A stretch of 64,000 bases of DNA. Source: DASVFB01 sp963815965 (lineage in GTDB: Bacteria > Actinomycetota > Thermoleophilia > Gaiellales > Gaiellaceae). The stretch is from NCBI GenBank assembly GCA_963815965.1, contig CAWFIT010000012.1, positions 86,920-150,919 on the forward strand, in the 5' to 3' direction. The notes under the pieces were generated by a model that was not told the DNA's origin, did not search any database, and was given only the letters and a program-made list of their open reading frames with translations. Position 1 is the stretch's first letter, and every line of letters begins with the position of its first letter. A program made the position numbers and the translations under genes. This document shows, in pieces, positions 19,013 to 28,201 of the stretch.

Positions 19013-22000
19013 ATGTCCCGATTCGTCCGCAGCCGTTCTTCGCTCGGCGCGGCGGCCGTTGCTGCAATCGCCGCCGCGATCGTCCTCGCACCGGCGGGAG
19101 CGGCGCCGCCGCAGGCCGACACCTGCTTCGGCGGCCCACCGATCGGGCCTGCCTGCGGGACGCTCACGGAGGCGAACCTCCACCAGCTCGTCGCGGACCT
19201 GACGCTCGCGCAGAAGGTCGGGCTCGTGCACGGCCAGGCCGAGACGACTGATCCGCAGTTCGGCTGCGGCAACACCGGCCAGCCGGACGCCTTCCCGGTG
19301 ATCAACCCGGGTGCGACCGGGGCGGCGCTCGTCGCCGGCTGCGTCGGCCAGGCCGGCATCAACAACGGCGTGAAGAGCCTCGGTATCCCGCCGCTTCGGC
19401 AGACGGACGGTCCTGCCGGCGTGCGGCTCAGTCACCAGGAGACGGGCCTTCCGGCGCCGGTCGGGTTGACGGCGACGTTCGACCGCTCTGCGGCGAACGC
19501 GTACGGCGTGGTGATCGGCCGCGAGGGCCGCGCGACGAATCAGGACGTGCTTTACGCGCCGATGATCAACCAGGTCGCGTTCGTCACGGCCGGGCGCAAC
19601 TTCGAGACGCTCGGCGAGGATCCGTTCCTCGCGGGCGAGCTCGTCGCGGACGAGACGCGGGGCGTTCAGCGCGAGGGTCTGATCGTGACGTTGAAGCACA
19701 TGGCAATGAATGACTTCGAGAACGCGCGCACGAACACGGCGATCAAGCTCGACGAGCGGATGCTTCACGAGCTCGAGCTGCAGGCGTTCGAGAAGGGCAT
19801 CCAGGAGGGGCACGCGGGCTCGATCATGTGCGCGTACAGCCGCATCAGCCAATCGGACACGGGCTTCGATACCTACTCGTGCGGCAACAACCTGCTGCTC
19901 AACACGATCGCGCGCCAGGAGCTCGGCTTCACCGGCTGGGTGCTGACCGATTTCGGCGCCGTGCACAGGCTCAGCGACATCCTCGGCGGCGTCGACTCTG
20001 CGATGCCGAACGGGAACGTTGCGGGCATCAGGGACGAGCCGAACCCCGGCAACCTGGCCGATCCACCGTTCAACAACAACGTCTTCGCGGCCGGCGCCAG
20101 CTTCCCCCAGAGCATCGTCGGGAATGGCAAGACCCTGACCGAGGCTGTCCTGAACGGGACGAACGCGATCGCGGTGAACGGCAACTACCCGCCGATTCCC
20201 GCCGTCAGCGGCGCCGATTGGGCGACGGCACTCGACCGAGCCGTCTTCCACATCCTCACGTCGATGAACCGTGCGCGGTTGCTCGAGGGAACGCCGTACG
20301 GCTCGCAGAGCGGCGGATGCACGGCTGCGGCGGCGAACTGCACGCCGCTCGTGGCGGCGCGTCCGGACCTGCAGGCTCTGATGGCGCCCGACTTCGCGAT
20401 CGCGAAGGACGTCGCCGAGAAGAGCGCGACGCTGTTGAAGAACGACGGCGGTGCGCTGCCTCTGCGCGGCTCCGATTTCGCGGGCGACGGCGTTCTCGTC
20501 ATGGGCCCGACCGCGACGGCGACGTACGTCGGCGGCGGCGGCAGCGCTCACGTGACGCCGTTCGAGCCGATCACGAATTCACTCACCGCGCTTCGTGCGG
20601 CGGCCGGTGCGGGCACGGTGAACTACGTCCAGGGCTACGACCTCGACGGCGAGGTCGTGCCGTCGTCGGCGACCACCAACGGCGTGCAAGCCGGCTGGCT
20701 GCGCCAGCAGATCTCGACGACGGTCCCAACGCCGCCCGCGGCTCCCGGGCCGTGCACGGGAACGTGCGCGCCGGATCAGGTCGACTCGACAGTCGACTAC
20801 ACGAGTCAGACGACGACGCTGCCGGCGGGAACTGCCTGGCGCTGGACGACGCACTTCACGGCCCCGTCGGCAGGAACGTGGCAGTTGAAGATCTTCGTCA
20901 AGAACCAGAGCAGCGCGCAGCTGTTCGTCGACGGCCTGGCGACGGCGCAGCGCCGGATCAACATGGGCGCGTACGGCGTCGCCGGCGGCGGGATCGGCGG
21001 CTCGTCGATCGCCGCGTGGGACGGGCTCGCGCAGACGGCGAAGTCGCACGACGGTCTCGAGCTTCAGCAGGCGGCGTTCACGACGACCTTCACCGCGGGC
21101 GAGTCGCACGACCTCGACCTGCGCGCATACGCGAACGCGACGACCCCGCTGTCCGTCCGCTTCGAATGGGTGCCGCCCGACTGGCAAGCGCGGTCGATCG
21201 CGGCGGCCGTCACAGCGGCGCAGAACGCGAACAAGGTTGTGATCTTTGCGTACGACGACGGCACCGAGGGCTCGGACCGCGGCGGCAACGACCAGAACGT
21301 CGGGCTCGAGCTTCCGGGCTGGCAGGACGACCTGATCTCCGCGGTCGCAGCCGTGAACCCGAACATCGTCGTGGTGCTGAACACCGGCGACGCCGTCTAC
21401 ATGCCGTGGCTTGCGAGTGCGAAGTCGGTGCTCGAGATGTGGTATCCGGGCGTCGCGGGTGGAGTCGCGACCGCGGACGTCCTGATCGGCACGGTGACGC
21501 CCAGCGGCAAGCTGCCGATCACGTTCCCGGACGGCGGGGCCGCGCGCCCGCGCTTCCCGACCGACGATCCCGGCTGCAACCCGGCCGCGATCGTCATCCC
21601 GAACAACAGCACGGGCACCGGTGCGAACGACGGCAACTGCCCGCTCTACCCGGGCGTGTTCATGAGCAACGCGACGCAGGGCCAGCACACGTACCGCACC
21701 GTCGACATGGAGGCGAACGGCATCTTCCAGGGCTACCGCTGGTACGACGTGCACGGAAAGGCGCCGCTCTTCCCCTTCGGCCACGGGCTCTCGTACACGC
21801 AGTTCACGTACTCGAACCTGATCGTGACGCCGAGCGTCGGCGCAATGACGGTGTCGTTCGACGTGACGAACTCAGGCTCGGTGAAGGGGGACGAGGTGCC
21901 GCAGGTCTACATCGGCTCGCCGGCCTCGCCGCCGGTGCCGATGGCCGTGCGCGCGCTCGCGGGATTCGAGCGCGTGTCACTCGATCCGGGCCAGACGAAG

Positions 22001-22394
22001 CACGTGACGATCGAGATCGCACCGCGCGCGTTCCAGTTCTGGAGCGCCGCAGATCACGCTTGGCAGACGGCCTGGGGCGATCGTCAGATCGCCGTCGGCT
22101 CCTCGTCGCGCGACCTCCGGCTGACGACGACCGACGCGCCGCTGAAGCCGGCCGCCGAAGAGGTCCTCGACCTGCTCGCTGCCGTGCAAGGCGTCGGCCC
22201 GGGGAACAGCCTTACGACGCAAGGTGAAGTCGATCCAGGCCTCGATCGCAGCCGGTCTCAACGCCGACGCGTGCGCGGAACTGGTCGCGTTCGAGCACGC
22301 GGTGAGCGCGCAGACGGGCAAGACGATCCCCGCGTCGACCGCAGCGGCGTTGCAGCGAGAGGCCGGCCGCGTCTCCGCCGCGATCGGCTGCTGA
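19013..22394 (+). CDS. Secreted GH3 beta-glycosidase with PA14, Fn3-like and C-terminal helical domain (one frameshift)
   Basis: The ATG at 19013 gives a signal peptide (about 1-32) and a glycoside hydrolase family 3 catalytic domain. The nucleophile is Asp313 in VLTDFGAVH, and KHMAMNDFENAR marks the substrate region. A PA14-like insert (about 595-740), the GH3 C-terminal domain and an Fn3-like domain follow. A one-base shift near 22215 hides the true tail: the corrected frame reads KVKSIQASIAAGLNADAC and ends AAALQREAGRVSAAIGC at 22394. It should release terminal sugars from plant or microbial glucans outside the cell. Confidence 0.85.
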
Positions 22395-22552
22395 GGTGAC
22401 GCGCACTCAGCGCACCGTGCGCGCCTACGAGCTCGTTGTTCCCTCGACTGGAGAGACAACCACTTAAGCTCGCGACGCGATCGCCCTCCGCCGTTCTGCC
22501 GCCGTCGGGCGAAGGCGAATTCGGCGTATCCGTCGTACTGTTAGCGGCGGCG

Positions 22553-24196
22553 ATGGTGCGCGCGGTCGATGAGCTCGAGCGTGGACGTCGAGCGTATGAA
22601 GGGTCTGCGTGGACAGATGCGTTCGAGTCGCTGTCGCGCGCCGATCAATCGACTTCGCTTGCGGCTGGAGATCTCGAGTTGTTTGCGCGGTCGGCGTACA
22701 TGGTCGGCCGTGACGACGACTACGTCGCCGGTCTCGAGCGCGCACATGACCTGTACGTCGCGGCGGGAGATTTGCGCCCGGCGATCCGCTGCGCGTGGTG
22801 GATCGGCCACAACATGCTCTTCCGCGGTCAGACAGCTCGTGCGGCTGGCTGGTTCGGCCGCGCGCAGCGGTTGCTCGACAGCGACGGACGGGATTGCGTC
22901 GAGCGCGGATACTTGCTCATTCCGGTCTGGCTCGAGCAGATGGCGAGCGGCGACTACGAGGCAGGCTACGAGACCGCGGCCAAGGCGGCCGCTATCGGCG
23001 AGCGCTTCGGCGATGCCGATCTCGTTTGGCTGGCCCGCGACGATCAGGCGCGTGCGCTCGCGAAGCAGGGCCGGCTGGACGAGGCGTTGCGGCTCGTGGA
23101 CGAGACGCTCGTCGTCGCGCTCGCCGGCGAGCTGTCACCGATCGTCACCGGGATCGTCTATTGCAACACGATCGCGTTCTGCCGGGACGTGTACGAGGTC
23201 CGTCACGCACGCGAGTGGACCGAGGCTCTGAGTCGTTGGTGCGAGCGTCAACCGGAGATGGTCGCGCACAACGGTCTGTGTCTCGTGCATCGCGCCGAGA
23301 TCATGCAACTGCAAGGCGCCTGGGATGAGGCTCTGGTCGAGGCGCGACGTGCGGCCGAGCGCTTCACGTCCGGAGCCCTCAACGAGCTCGCCCGCGGCAG
23401 GGCGTTCTACCAACAGGGCGAAGTACACCGACTGCGGGGAGAGTTCGCCGCCGCCGAAGAGGCGTACCGGAGCGCGAGCAGGTGCGGGCACGAGCCCCAA
23501 CCCGGGCTGGCGTCTCTGCGCCTGGCCGAGGGAAAGGCCTGGGCTGCAGTCGGCGCGATTCGACGTGTCTTAGGTGAGTCGGCACAGCCGATGTTGCGGG
23601 CGGGTCTTCTGCAGGCTTGCGTCGAGATCATGCTCGCGGTGGGGGATCTTGGCGAAGCGCGCGGCGCGTGTGACGAACTGCAGGAGATCGCGGCTGCCCA
23701 CCAGAGCGACATGCTGCGGGCCGCTTCCGGGCGGGCCCGTGGGTTGCTCGCCTCCGCAGATGATGACCCGCACGGCGCGCTGGCCGCTCTGAGGGAGAGC
23801 CTGTCGATTTGGCAGGAGCTCGGCGCACCCTATGAGATGGCGCGCGTGCGTGTCTCGGTCGGATTGGCGTGCCGCGCGCTGGGTGACGAGGACACTGCCG
23901 TGCTGGAGCTCGAAGTCGCTCGGGACGTGTTCTCGCGCTTGCGGGCCCGGCCGGATGTGGCGGCGGTGGACTTGCACCTCAAGAGAGCATCAGCGTCGAA
24001 GCCGTACGGGCTCAGCGAGCGTGAGCTGGAAGTCCTGCGCCTCGTCGCAGCCGGAAACAGCAACCGCGAGATCGCTACGCGCTTGGTCATCAGCGAGCAC
24101 ACGGTCGCCCGTCACATGCAGAACGTCTTTGGCAAGCTCGGCGTCTCTTCTCGGAGCGCGGCCAGCGCCTTCGCAGCGGCACACGAGCTCCTCTGA
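22553..24196 (+). CDS. LuxR-family regulator with TPR-like sensor region
   Basis: A 547-residue protein built mostly of helical TPR-like repeats (about residues 10-470). A C-terminal GerE helix-turn-helix (LSERELEVLRLVAAGNSNRE, then SEHTVARHMQNVFGKLG) follows. There is no P-loop, so unlike the 14033 regulator it is not an ATPase of the LAL type. I chose the ATG at 22553 (MVRAVDELERG) because the homologous part begins there; an upstream ATG at 22436 would add 39 low-complexity residues. Confidence 0.75.
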   Translation: MVRAVDELERGRRAYEGSAWTDAFESLSRADQSTSLAAGDLELFARSAYMVGRDDDYVAGLERAHDLYVAAGDLRPAIRCAWWIGHNMLFRGQTARAAGWFGRAQRLLDSDGRDCVERGYLLIPVWLEQMASGDYEAGYETAAKAAAIGERFGDADLVWLARDDQARALAKQGRLDEALRLVDETLVVALAGELSPIVTGIVYCNTIAFCRDVYEVRHAREWTEALSRWCERQPEMVAHNGLCLVHRAEIMQLQGAWDEALVEARRAAERFTSGALNELARGRAFYQQGEVHRLRGEFAAAEEAYRSASRCGHEPQPGLASLRLAEGKAWAAVGAIRRVLGESAQPMLRAGLLQACVEIMLAVGDLGEARGACDELQEIAAAHQSDMLRAASGRARGLLASADDDPHGALAALRESLSIWQELGAPYEMARVRVSVGLACRALGDEDTAVLELEVARDVFSRLRARPDVAAVDLHLKRASASKPYGLSERELEVLRLVAAGNSNREIATRLVISEHTVARHMQNVFGKLGVSSRSAASAFAAAHELL

Positions 24197-24320
24197 CGAT
24201 CCCGCGTGGTCAGAAATGACCATCCGCACCGCTTGCGCACGGTTGGCTGACTTGCGCGATGCGGACTGCGCGCCGGCGCCGTAGCGTCGACGTCGTTACC
24301 GCGAATCGAAGGAGGCGATG

Positions 24321-24602
24321 ATGTACGTGATCACGAAGCACCAGATCAAGGACGCCGACGCGTTCTTCGCTGTCGCGCGAATGGCGGCGGACGGTGCGCC
24401 GCCCGGGGTCTACGGTCGGCAGTTCTGCCCGAGTCGCGACGGCGCTGAGGCGGTCTGCCTCTGGGAGGCGGACTCGCTCGAAGCTGTCCGCGAGTACCTC
24501 GACTCGCTGATCGGCGAAGCAAGCGACAACGCATACTTCGAGGTCGACCCGAGGCGCGCGATCGGTATGCCCGATCGGATCGAAGCCGGCGCTCAGGCCT
24601 GA
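24321..24602 (+). CDS. Small conserved protein, ferredoxin-like fold predicted
   Basis: A 93-residue protein that starts at the second of two adjacent ATGs (24318 and 24321), which is better spaced from AAGGAGG. The pattern MYVITKHQIKDADAFF, then VCLWEADSLEAVREYLD, suggests a dimeric alpha/beta ferredoxin-like barrel similar to DUF4242 or Dabb proteins. No catalytic residues can be named. It lies between the TPR-LuxR regulator and the methyltransferase on the same strand. Confidence 0.6.
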   Translation: MYVITKHQIKDADAFFAVARMAADGAPPGVYGRQFCPSRDGAEAVCLWEADSLEAVREYLDSLIGEASDNAYFEVDPRRAIGMPDRIEAGAQA

Positions 24603-24613
24603 GGGCACGGCAG

Positions 24614-25429
24614 GTGACTCAGCAGATCTCGTTCGAGACGTATCGGGGAGATGCACCCGAGAACTACGAGCGCTACTTCGTCCCCGTCATCGGAGCCCCG
24701 CTGGCAGCAGACCTCGTCGATCTCGCCGCACTCTCACCCGGCGAACGAGTCCTGGACGTCGCCTGCGGGACAGGCGCCGTCACTCGGCTCGCCGCAGACC
24801 GCGTCGGTCCAGCCGGGACGGTCGTCGGCGTCGACGTCAATCCCGGGATGCTGGCGGTTGCGCGCACGATCGATCCCGGCGCGACGATCGAGTGGCACGA
24901 GACAACGGCTGAATCGCTCCCGTTCGCCGACGAGCGGTTCGACGTCGCCCTCTGCCAACTCGGACTCCAGTTCATCCGAGACAAGCGGATGGCGCTACGC
25001 GAGATGTGGCGCGTGCTTGTCTCCGGCGGGCGCGTCTTGATCAACGTCTGCGGACCGGCGCCGCCCCTGTTCACCATCCTCGAGGAGACATTGGAACGCG
25101 ACCTCGGCCCGGAGGTCGCCGAGTTCGTTCGCACCGTCTTCTCCCTCCACGAACCGGACGAGCTACGTGACCTGGTGAGCGACGTCGGCTTCGAGACCGC
25201 TTCCGCGTCGTCGGCCGTGAAGACGCTCCGCCTGCCGCCGCCGAGGGAGTTCCTGTGGCAGTACGTCCACAGCACGCCCCTGGCAGCGGCAGCGGCTCGG
25301 CTCGATGAGCAGGGACGCAGGCTCATCGAGCGCGACGTCGTAGCGAGCTGGCAGCCCTACGTCGAAAACGGCAGGCTCGTCCTGGAGGTCGCGGTCACCG
25401 TCGCGACCGCTCAGAAGGGACGAAGCTAG
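24614..25429 (+). CDS. SAM-dependent class I methyltransferase
   Basis: A 271-residue methyltransferase with the UbiE-like motif I VLDVACGTGAVTRLAAD (about residues 46-62), the acidic residue of motif II in GVDVNPGML, and a post-motif FDVALCQLGLQFI. The substrate is not predictable. It starts at a GTG at 24614, twelve bases after the previous gene. Its stop overlaps the stop of the convergent SRPBCC gene. Confidence 0.85.
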   Translation: MTQQISFETYRGDAPENYERYFVPVIGAPLAADLVDLAALSPGERVLDVACGTGAVTRLAADRVGPAGTVVGVDVNPGMLAVARTIDPGATIEWHETTAESLPFADERFDVALCQLGLQFIRDKRMALREMWRVLVSGGRVLINVCGPAPPLFTILEETLERDLGPEVAEFVRTVFSLHEPDELRDLVSDVGFETASASSAVKTLRLPPPREFLWQYVHSTPLAAAAARLDEQGRRLIERDVVASWQPYVENGRLVLEVAVTVATAQKGRS

Positions 25430-25824
25430 TTCGCCGAACCGAAGCGTCGCTCCAGGTTCTCGAGCTCGCGGAGCAGGGAGGCGTGCTGGGTTTCGAACTG
25501 CTCGTCGGATTGTCCCGGGGCCTGGAACATTGTGAAGGTGAAAGCGCTGCCGCCTGCCGGGGTGGCGACGACGCGGGTGGGGAAACAGAGGAGCGCGTCG
25601 TCGCTGGGGCCGGCGAGCATGTCGATCACGCCTGAGTCCGGGTCGGCGTGGATCTCGAAGAAGAACTCGCCGAGGCCGTTCACGATCTTGTGCCGCCCGT
25701 CGACGAGTCTCAGTTCGCGGGCGAACTCGGTCGCCCATTCCGGCAGTTTTTCGACGTCGGCGAGGAACGCGAACACCTCGTGCGGGGCTGTGGCCAGCGT
25801 GGTGGTGACGGTGTGATGCCTCAT
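25426..25824 (-). CDS. SRPBCC (polyketide cyclase/START-like) protein
   Basis: A 132-residue protein with the SRPBCC helix-grip pattern: TTTLATAPHEVFAFLADVEKLPEWA at the start and a long C-terminal helix (EQFETQHASLLRELENLERR). The family binds hydrophobic ligands, and no specific one is visible. The ATG at 25824 overlaps the stop of the MarR gene (ATGA), so it is translated from the MarR operon. Confidence 0.75.
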   Translation of the reverse strand: MRHHTVTTTLATAPHEVFAFLADVEKLPEWATEFARELRLVDGRHKIVNGLGEFFFEIHADPDSGVIDMLAGPSDDALLCFPTRVVATPAGGSAFTFTMFQAPGQSDEQFETQHASLLRELENLERRFGSAN

Positions 25825-26240
25825 GTCTCGATCCACTCCTTGAGTCCTTGCCTAACGGAAGCGAGCCGCCGTTCGCCGAGCTGCGCCTGGGCGAGGGCGC
25901 CGAGCTCGGCGAGCGTGCGTTCGGCCACCGGCTCGAACCGGCGGGCCTTTTCGGTGAGCACGATGCGAAACGCGCGCCCGTCGTCGGGGTCGGGCTCGCG
26001 CCGCACCAGTCCGTCGCGTTCGAGGAGGCGCACCATCGTTGTCATCGTCTGCTTGCTCAGTCGCGCGCGCCGCGCGAGCGCGCCCATGCGCAGGCCGTCC
26101 TCTTCGAACAGCGGCACCAGGATCGAGCCGTAGCTGGCCCGCACCTCGCCCCACCCGGCAGCTCGGAAGCGCTCGTGCAAGCGCTCGTTCCAGTGCTGCG
26201 TTGCCTTGGCGAGCAGGAAGCCGAGATCGTCTCGATCCAC
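25821..26240 (-). CDS. MarR-family transcriptional regulator
   Basis: A 139-residue winged-helix protein with the MarR core: LARRARLSKQTMTTMVRLLE as the recognition helix, the wing GLVRREPDPDDGRAF, and flanking dimerisation helices. It starts at a GTG at 26240. An inverted repeat four bases upstream (26244-26265) is a probable autoregulatory operator. It is first in an operon with the SRPBCC gene. Confidence 0.85.
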   Translation of the reverse strand: MDRDDLGFLLAKATQHWNERLHERFRAAGWGEVRASYGSILVPLFEEDGLRMGALARRARLSKQTMTTMVRLLERDGLVRREPDPDDGRAFRIVLTEKARRFEPVAERTLAELGALAQAQLGERRLASVRQGLKEWIET

Positions 26241-26243
26241 AGA

Positions 26244-26265
26244 TAGTCTTATATCAGACTAGTCT
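26244..26265. promoter_or_regulatory. Probable MarR operator
   Basis: TAGTCT (26244-26249) and AGACTA (26256-26261) form a perfect inverted repeat with a 6-bp spacer. The right arm is shared with a second palindrome, AGACTAGTCT (26256-26265). The element sits four bases before the start of the MarR gene, where binding would block transcription or translation initiation. Confidence 0.6.
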
Positions 26266-26359
26266 TCCCGGGACGGCGCGGCTACGACCCCGCGGACACG
26301 CCACGCGCGCGCTCGATCGTTCGGCCGGCACCGAAGCGTCGGGCGCGTACGCTCTGGCC

Positions 26360-27070
26360 ATGCCACGACTGGGCACGGCATCCGTCGCGGGACTGTTCGC
26401 CGATCGATCGCGCGTCGCCATGATCGACGTCCTCATGGACAGCCGCGAGCATGCGGTTGGGGCGCTGGCGAGGGCTGCGGGCATCGCGGCCTCGACGGCC
26501 ACCGAGCACCTGAGCCGACTCGAGGACGGAGGCGTCGTCGTGGTACGCCGCACTGGTCGACAGCGGCTCGTCCAGTTGGCTGGTCCGTCGGTCGCCGCCG
26601 CGTACGAGGCGCTGGCCGAGCTCTCGGACGAGCGCGAGGCGAACGGCCTGCGCGCATGGACGCGCCGCGAACAGCTCCGCGCCGCAAGGACGTGCTACGA
26701 CCACCTCGCGGGCCGGCTCGGCGTGGCGATCGCGGACGCGGCGCTCGCGGCGGGCGCGATCGAGCGAGACTGTTCGCTCGGGCGGTGCGCGCGAACGTGG
26801 TTCGGCGAGCTCGGAGTGGACCTCGAGGCCCTCCCGCGCGGGCGCCGGCCGCTTCTTCGCGTCTGCATCGACTGGACCGAGCGACGCGAGCACCTAGCCG
26901 GTGCTCTGGGCGCAGCAATCTGCTCCGCCGTGCTGGACGCGGGCTGGGCAGTTAGACAACCGTCGTCGCGAGCGCTTCGGCTGACCCCGCGCGGCGAGAC
27001 GGAGCTCGGCAGCCTCGGAATCGCACTGACCGACACCGAAGCGCTCCAAGCTCGTCGGGCGAGCGTCTAG
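26360..27070 (+). CDS. ArsR-like winged-helix regulator with C-terminal ligand domain
   Basis: A 236-residue protein with an N-terminal winged helix (FADRSRVAMIDVLMD, then GIAASTATEHLSRLEDGGVV) and a C-terminal region with four cysteines (one in RTCYDHL, two in RDCSLGRCARTW, one in RVCIDW). This is the architecture of ArsR-like regulators such as the SmtB/YczG type with an added domain; the cysteines may bind metal. It is divergent from the MarR operon. Confidence 0.7.
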   Translation: MPRLGTASVAGLFADRSRVAMIDVLMDSREHAVGALARAAGIAASTATEHLSRLEDGGVVVVRRTGRQRLVQLAGPSVAAAYEALAELSDEREANGLRAWTRREQLRAARTCYDHLAGRLGVAIADAALAAGAIERDCSLGRCARTWFGELGVDLEALPRGRRPLLRVCIDWTERREHLAGALGAAICSAVLDAGWAVRQPSSRALRLTPRGETELGSLGIALTDTEALQARRASV

Positions 27071-27080
27071 CCCCTTAACC

Positions 27081-27872
27081 GTGACTGGCCGCGTCGTCCG
27101 CATCTCGATTGCGCCGGTGAAGTCGCTCGGCCTGGTCCACCCGGACGAGGTGATGCTCGAACAAGGCGGTGTGAGCGGCGACCGGCGCTTCTGGCTCCGC
27201 GACGAGCAGGGTGCCCTGTACGCAGGCAAGCGAGACGGGATGATGATGCGCATCCGCCCCGAGTGGGACGAGGAGACGCACCGTCTCGCACTCACATTTC
27301 CCGACGGCGAACGAGTGGAGGGGATCGTCGAGCTTGGCGAGCCCGTCGACGCGCAGCTCTATCGGCTCCCGCGACCGTCGCGCCGCGTGATCGGCCCGTG
27401 GCAACAAGCGATCTCGCAATTCGTGTGCCGGCCGCTGGAGCTCCTCTGGGCTGACGACGGCGCCGTCGACCGGGCGCCGGAGGGCGGCACGGTTTCGCTC
27501 GTCTCGCGCGCCTCTCTCGAGCGGCTCCGCCACGAGGCCGGAGCCGTCGACGAGGTCGACGGGCGTCGGTTCCGGATGTTGTTCGAGATCGACGGCGTCG
27601 ACGCGCACGAGGAGGATGCCTGGATCGGAACCGAGGTTCGGATCGGCGAGGCGACGATCCTCATCAACGGTGACATCGGACGTTGCGTGGTCACCTCTCG
27701 CGACCCCGACACCGGCGTCATCGACCTACCAACGCTCGTCACGCTCGCCTCGTATCGGCCGGAGGGAGCGACCGAGCAGCTTCCGTTCGGCGTCTACGGG
27801 TCCGTGCTGTCTCCCGGTCGCGTGCGTATCGAAGACAGAACGCGTCGCCTGCTCGAACCGCTCAAAACCTAA
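27081..27872 (+). CDS. MOSC domain protein
   Basis: A 263-residue protein with an N-terminal MOSC_N beta-barrel (VVRISIAPVKSLGL, RRFWLRDEQG) and the MOSC domain, whose conserved Cys lies in NGDIGRCVVTSRDPDTG. MOSC proteins carry sulfur or molybdenum cofactor chemistry, including mARC-like reductases. It starts ten bases after the ArsR-like gene and may be co-transcribed with it. Confidence 0.8.
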   Translation: MTGRVVRISIAPVKSLGLVHPDEVMLEQGGVSGDRRFWLRDEQGALYAGKRDGMMMRIRPEWDEETHRLALTFPDGERVEGIVELGEPVDAQLYRLPRPSRRVIGPWQQAISQFVCRPLELLWADDGAVDRAPEGGTVSLVSRASLERLRHEAGAVDEVDGRRFRMLFEIDGVDAHEEDAWIGTEVRIGEATILINGDIGRCVVTSRDPDTGVIDLPTLVTLASYRPEGATEQLPFGVYGSVLSPGRVRIEDRTRRLLEPLKT

Positions 27873-27878
27873 CGAGGT

Positions 27879-27944
27879 TCACCTTCCCGACGGCCGATGG
27901 GCGATCGCCGTGCCGTCCGCGGAGACGACGACTTCGGTTCGCAT
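27879..27944 (-). pseudogene. N-terminal remnant of an alpha/beta hydrolase
   Basis: The minus strand reads MRTEVVVSADGTAIAHRPSG and then a stop. This is the usual first strand of alpha/beta hydrolases, normally followed by a LVLVHG segment, which is missing here. The fragment lies directly against the 3' end of the MOSC gene. It may be the truncated end of a hydrolase lost when the neighbouring gene was inserted. Confidence 0.35.
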
Positions 27945-27970
27945 CGGCGGCGGTCGATCACTTGCGCTGT

Positions 27971-28168
27971 TCAAGACCCGGCAACGCTCCCGCTTGAAGA
28001 CTGGCGGCTGGCCGACAAGTCGAAAGGTCGCTCGCGGATGAACCGCACCAGCTCGATCTCGTTCTTGGTCAACTCTGGCGGACCTTCCGCGTCCTCGATC
28101 TGCGACCGCAGATGTTCCTTGACGGCCGATGCCGTGAACTCCCGCAGGAAGTGTCTGATGCCCTTCAT
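27971..28168 (-). CDS. Small protein of unknown function downstream of the SARP fusion
   Basis: A 65-residue charged protein (MKGIRHFLREFTASAVKEHL at the start, then LTKNEIELVRFIRE) that starts at an ATG at 28168 with GGGAGGAAGAA upstream. It follows the SARP-hydrolase-cyclase gene by 33 bases on the same strand, so it is probably in its operon. Not recognised; it looks helical and soluble. Confidence 0.55.
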   Translation of the reverse strand: MKGIRHFLREFTASAVKEHLRSQIEDAEGPPELTKNEIELVRFIRERPFDLSASRQSSSGSVAGS

Positions 28169-28201
28169 TTCTTCCTCCCTTACTGTGCTTCTCAAACGCG
28201 A

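Noticed and set aside
19828..22227. A 799-codon frame inside the GH3 gene
   Set aside because: Frame-shifted shadow of the GH3 coding sequence, Arg-rich and without motifs.
24207..24222. Inverted repeat TGGTCA-GAAA-TGACCA after the TPR-LuxR gene
   Set aside because: Six-base arms are too short for a confident terminator or operator and no second copy was seen.
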